From Anabaena cylindrica PCC 7122 (lineage in GTDB: Bacteria; Cyanobacteriota; Cyanobacteriia; Cyanobacteriales; Nostocaceae), in NCBI RefSeq assembly GCF_000317695.1, contig NC_019771.1:4082001-4146000 (forward strand): a stretch of 64,000 bases of DNA. Reading direction: 5' to 3'. The notes under the pieces were generated by a model, which was not told the origin of the DNA, ran no database searches, and worked only from the letters and a program-made list of their open reading frames with translations. Numbering within the stretch: the stretch's first letter is position 1; each line of letters begins with the position of its first letter. The position numbers and the translations under genes are program-made. Positions 62,503-64,000 of this stretch are shown here, in pieces.

Positions 62503-64000
62503 ATGACGACAATTTCTAACTTAAATAATGGCATCTTTACAGTTAATGAAACTGGAAAAGTTAGCGTCGATTTTCTATATGATGGAGGCCTGAATAAAGG
62601 AGAACTAGCGATCTTTAGCCTTCAAGGTATGGAAGGACTGACGGTAGGTTCGACAGAATTCATGCTGGAAGCAAGCAGACGCGCTCTCAGCAATTCTAAT
62701 TTAGGTTATGTAGCAGTGCGGGATGAAAGCGATCGCGCTCGGTTCAGCAATCTAAATAATGAATTGCCCTGGGAAAAAGATTTTAATGGTGGTGTTTACA
62801 AGGGTCCCCAACTGTTTAAGATGACAGCAGGAAGCACCTTTGCCATGATGTTAGTTACTGATACTACAGTGGCTAAGATCGCTCAAAGTACCTCTATTAG
62901 TACAGATAAAGTTCTATTTTCTTTTGGTTCAGTAGATAAAACCACCGGAAAAGTTGCACCCCAAATCGCAGATATCACTGGCAAGGGAAATACCTTTGGT
63001 TGGGAAGATATTAATACCTTAAAATCCAACGATCGCGATTTCAACGATATGGTGGTTCAAGTGTCTGGTGCAACAGCCAAAGCATCGACGCTACAAGATT
63101 CTGTCTACACTAACCGGAATTGGTTAAATACCTCATTCGGACAAGAATTAGTGCAGTATGCTAACCGTCCTCGGTTTGAAACAGGTACTTTTATCGTCGA
63201 TGGTACTGGTCAAGTTCAAGTAGACTATCTCTATGATGGCGGTTGGTATCAGGGGCAACTAGCGGTATTTAGCCTCAAAGGGATGGAAAATTACCAACCA
63301 GGTTCCTTAGAGTTTATCCGAGCAGCTACCTCTCGCGCTTTAAGTAACTCTACACAAGGTCGCATTCTGATTAGCGATCGCACAGAAGGAGCGCGTTTGA
63401 GCGGTACTACCAGTTGGGAACCTAACTTTAATGCAGGTAATTACCAAGGAGTTAAGTCTGTTCAGATGACTGCTGGGGACGAAGTAGCATTTATGCTCGT
63501 CCAGAATACTACCTTTGACGAGATTTATAGCCAACCCTATGTTACTGCTCAAGCTGGCAAACAAGTTATTTTCTCTATCGACAAAAATCAGATAGTTGCT
63601 GTAGACAAAAATGGCACCCTAGCATTTGAAGATATCAGCGTTAGATCTGCTAAATCAGATAAAGATTTCAATGACTTGGTTTTCCAAGTCAAAGGACTAA
63701 CAAGCAATAATATCGCCAACATGAACGCAGAAGTTAATCCTAATCGGGATTGGAGAACTACTGCTATCGGGCAAGACTTACTCAAATACGCTGACCGATC
63801 TACATATAGCGAAGGAGTTTTTCAAGTTGGCGAAACTGGCCAGGTAAATTTTGACTTTCTTTACGATGGCGGTTGGTATCAAGGAGAGTTCGCCGTCTTT
63901 AGTCTCGAAGGGATGGAAAACTACCAACCTGGTTCGGAAGCTTTTATTAAACAAGCCACTAATCGCGCTCTCAGCAATTCTAAATTAGGTTACGTCTTAG
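62503..64000 (+). CDS. DUF4114 tandem-repeat protein, 3' end outside window
   Basis: The frame is open to the window end, giving at least 499 residues. It has repeating units of about 210-218 residues starting FLYDGG..GELAIFSLQGME (bases 62,575, 63,229 and 63,859). Each carries EFxxxATxRALSNS, a middle MTAG..FAMMLV-type strand, and a closing acidic DRDFNDMVVQV motif, the signature of DUF4114. Two units are complete and a third is cut. No signal peptide is seen, so export, if any, may use a C-terminal type I signal outside the window. The acidic DxDxND loop suggests calcium binding. ATG 62,503 is given; an in-frame ATG at 62,476 is possible. Confidence 0.85.
   Translation, partial: MTTISNLNNGIFTVNETGKVSVDFLYDGGLNKGELAIFSLQGMEGLTVGSTEFMLEASRRALSNSNLGYVAVRDESDRARFSNLNNELPWEKDFNGGVYKGPQLFKMTAGSTFAMMLVTDTTVAKIAQSTSISTDKVLFSFGSVDKTTGKVAPQIADITGKGNTFGWEDINTLKSNDRDFNDMVVQVSGATAKASTLQDSVYTNRNWLNTSFGQELVQYANRPRFETGTFIVDGTGQVQVDYLYDGGWYQGQLAVFSLKGMENYQPGSLEFIRAATSRALSNSTQGRILISDRTEGARLSGTTSWEPNFNAGNYQGVKSVQMTAGDEVAFMLVQNTTFDEIYSQPYVTAQAGKQVIFSIDKNQIVAVDKNGTLAFEDISVRSAKSDKDFNDLVFQVKGLTSNNIANMNAEVNPNRDWRTTAIGQDLLKYADRSTYSEGVFQVGETGQVNFDFLYDGGWYQGEFAVFSLEGMENYQPGSEAFIKQATNRALSNSKLGYVL

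Noticed and set aside
1..64000. CRISPR arrays, tRNA or rRNA genes
   Set aside because: The repeats seen are heptamers or palindromic elements without regular spacers, and no cloverleaf with a GGTTCRANYCC arm was spotted by eye; a tRNAscan run would be decisive.

Overview
The window is cyanobacterial chromosome, most likely from a filamentous heterocyst-forming genus (Nostoc/Anabaena relatives). The signs are abundant GCGATCGC octamers, heptameric short tandem repeats between genes, small dispersed palindromic elements, several cyanobacterium-restricted families (DUF2949, a DUF5340-like protein, an EGY-like site-2 protease, Uma2 nucleases) and a split dnaE gene ending in an N-intein. No rRNA, tRNA, CRISPR array or prophage was seen. 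Both ends cut a gene: trpC runs in from the left and a DUF4114-repeat protein runs off the right.

Bases 1-10,000 are mostly metabolism: trpC, a class V aminotransferase, a DUF192 lipoprotein, and a two-gene minus-strand unit (succinate-semialdehyde dehydrogenase, then an acetolactate-synthase-like ThDP enzyme) that matches the cyanobacterial 2-oxoglutarate decarboxylase/SSADH bypass closing the TCA cycle. An FHA-GAF-nucleotide cyclase follows. Bases 10,700-22,300 hold a VanZ-LamG membrane protein, the ribosome-assembly GTPase RbgA, a VOC protein, a Uma2 protein, an ADP-ribosylglycohydrolase, class I fructose-bisphosphate aldolase, a membrane-anchored Ser/Thr kinase, an alpha/beta hydrolase, an SLH surface protein and an MscS channel.

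Bases 22,700-32,600 carry a tightly packed set: a histone-deacetylase-like amidohydrolase, a 1438-residue SF1 helicase with a very large coiled-coil insert, and an overlapping gene with a PLD-type HxKxxxxD motif. An NlpC/P60 cell-wall peptidase converges on it. A truncated ISL3-family insertion sequence and a second Uma2 gene follow. Bases 32,600-46,100 have an RND efflux pump with its adaptor, the EGY-like protease, a GHL10-type glycosidase, a PAS-CRP regulator and two glycosyltransferases.

Bases 46,100-49,700 are the most unusual stretch. A ParB-like gene lies immediately downstream of a gene whose product fuses an HsdR-N-like PD-(D/E)XK nuclease domain to a ParA ATPase, and a second stand-alone ParA is divergent from the pair. 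Bases 49,800-56,800 hold a third Uma2 gene, ileS (with a dispersed repeat inserted in frame), a VapBC-like pair, an Mrr-like endonuclease, a frameshifted unknown gene and an antitoxin-like gene whose last codons come from a palindromic element. Bases 57,000-64,000 contain a degenerate HPt domain fused to a macro domain, a possible 59-residue protein, the dnaE N-half with its split intein, and the DUF4114-repeat protein.

Candidates for undescribed biology are the nuclease-ParA/ParB-like module, the helicase/PLD operon and the HPt-macro fusion. All family assignments come from reading motifs by eye; no database search was possible.
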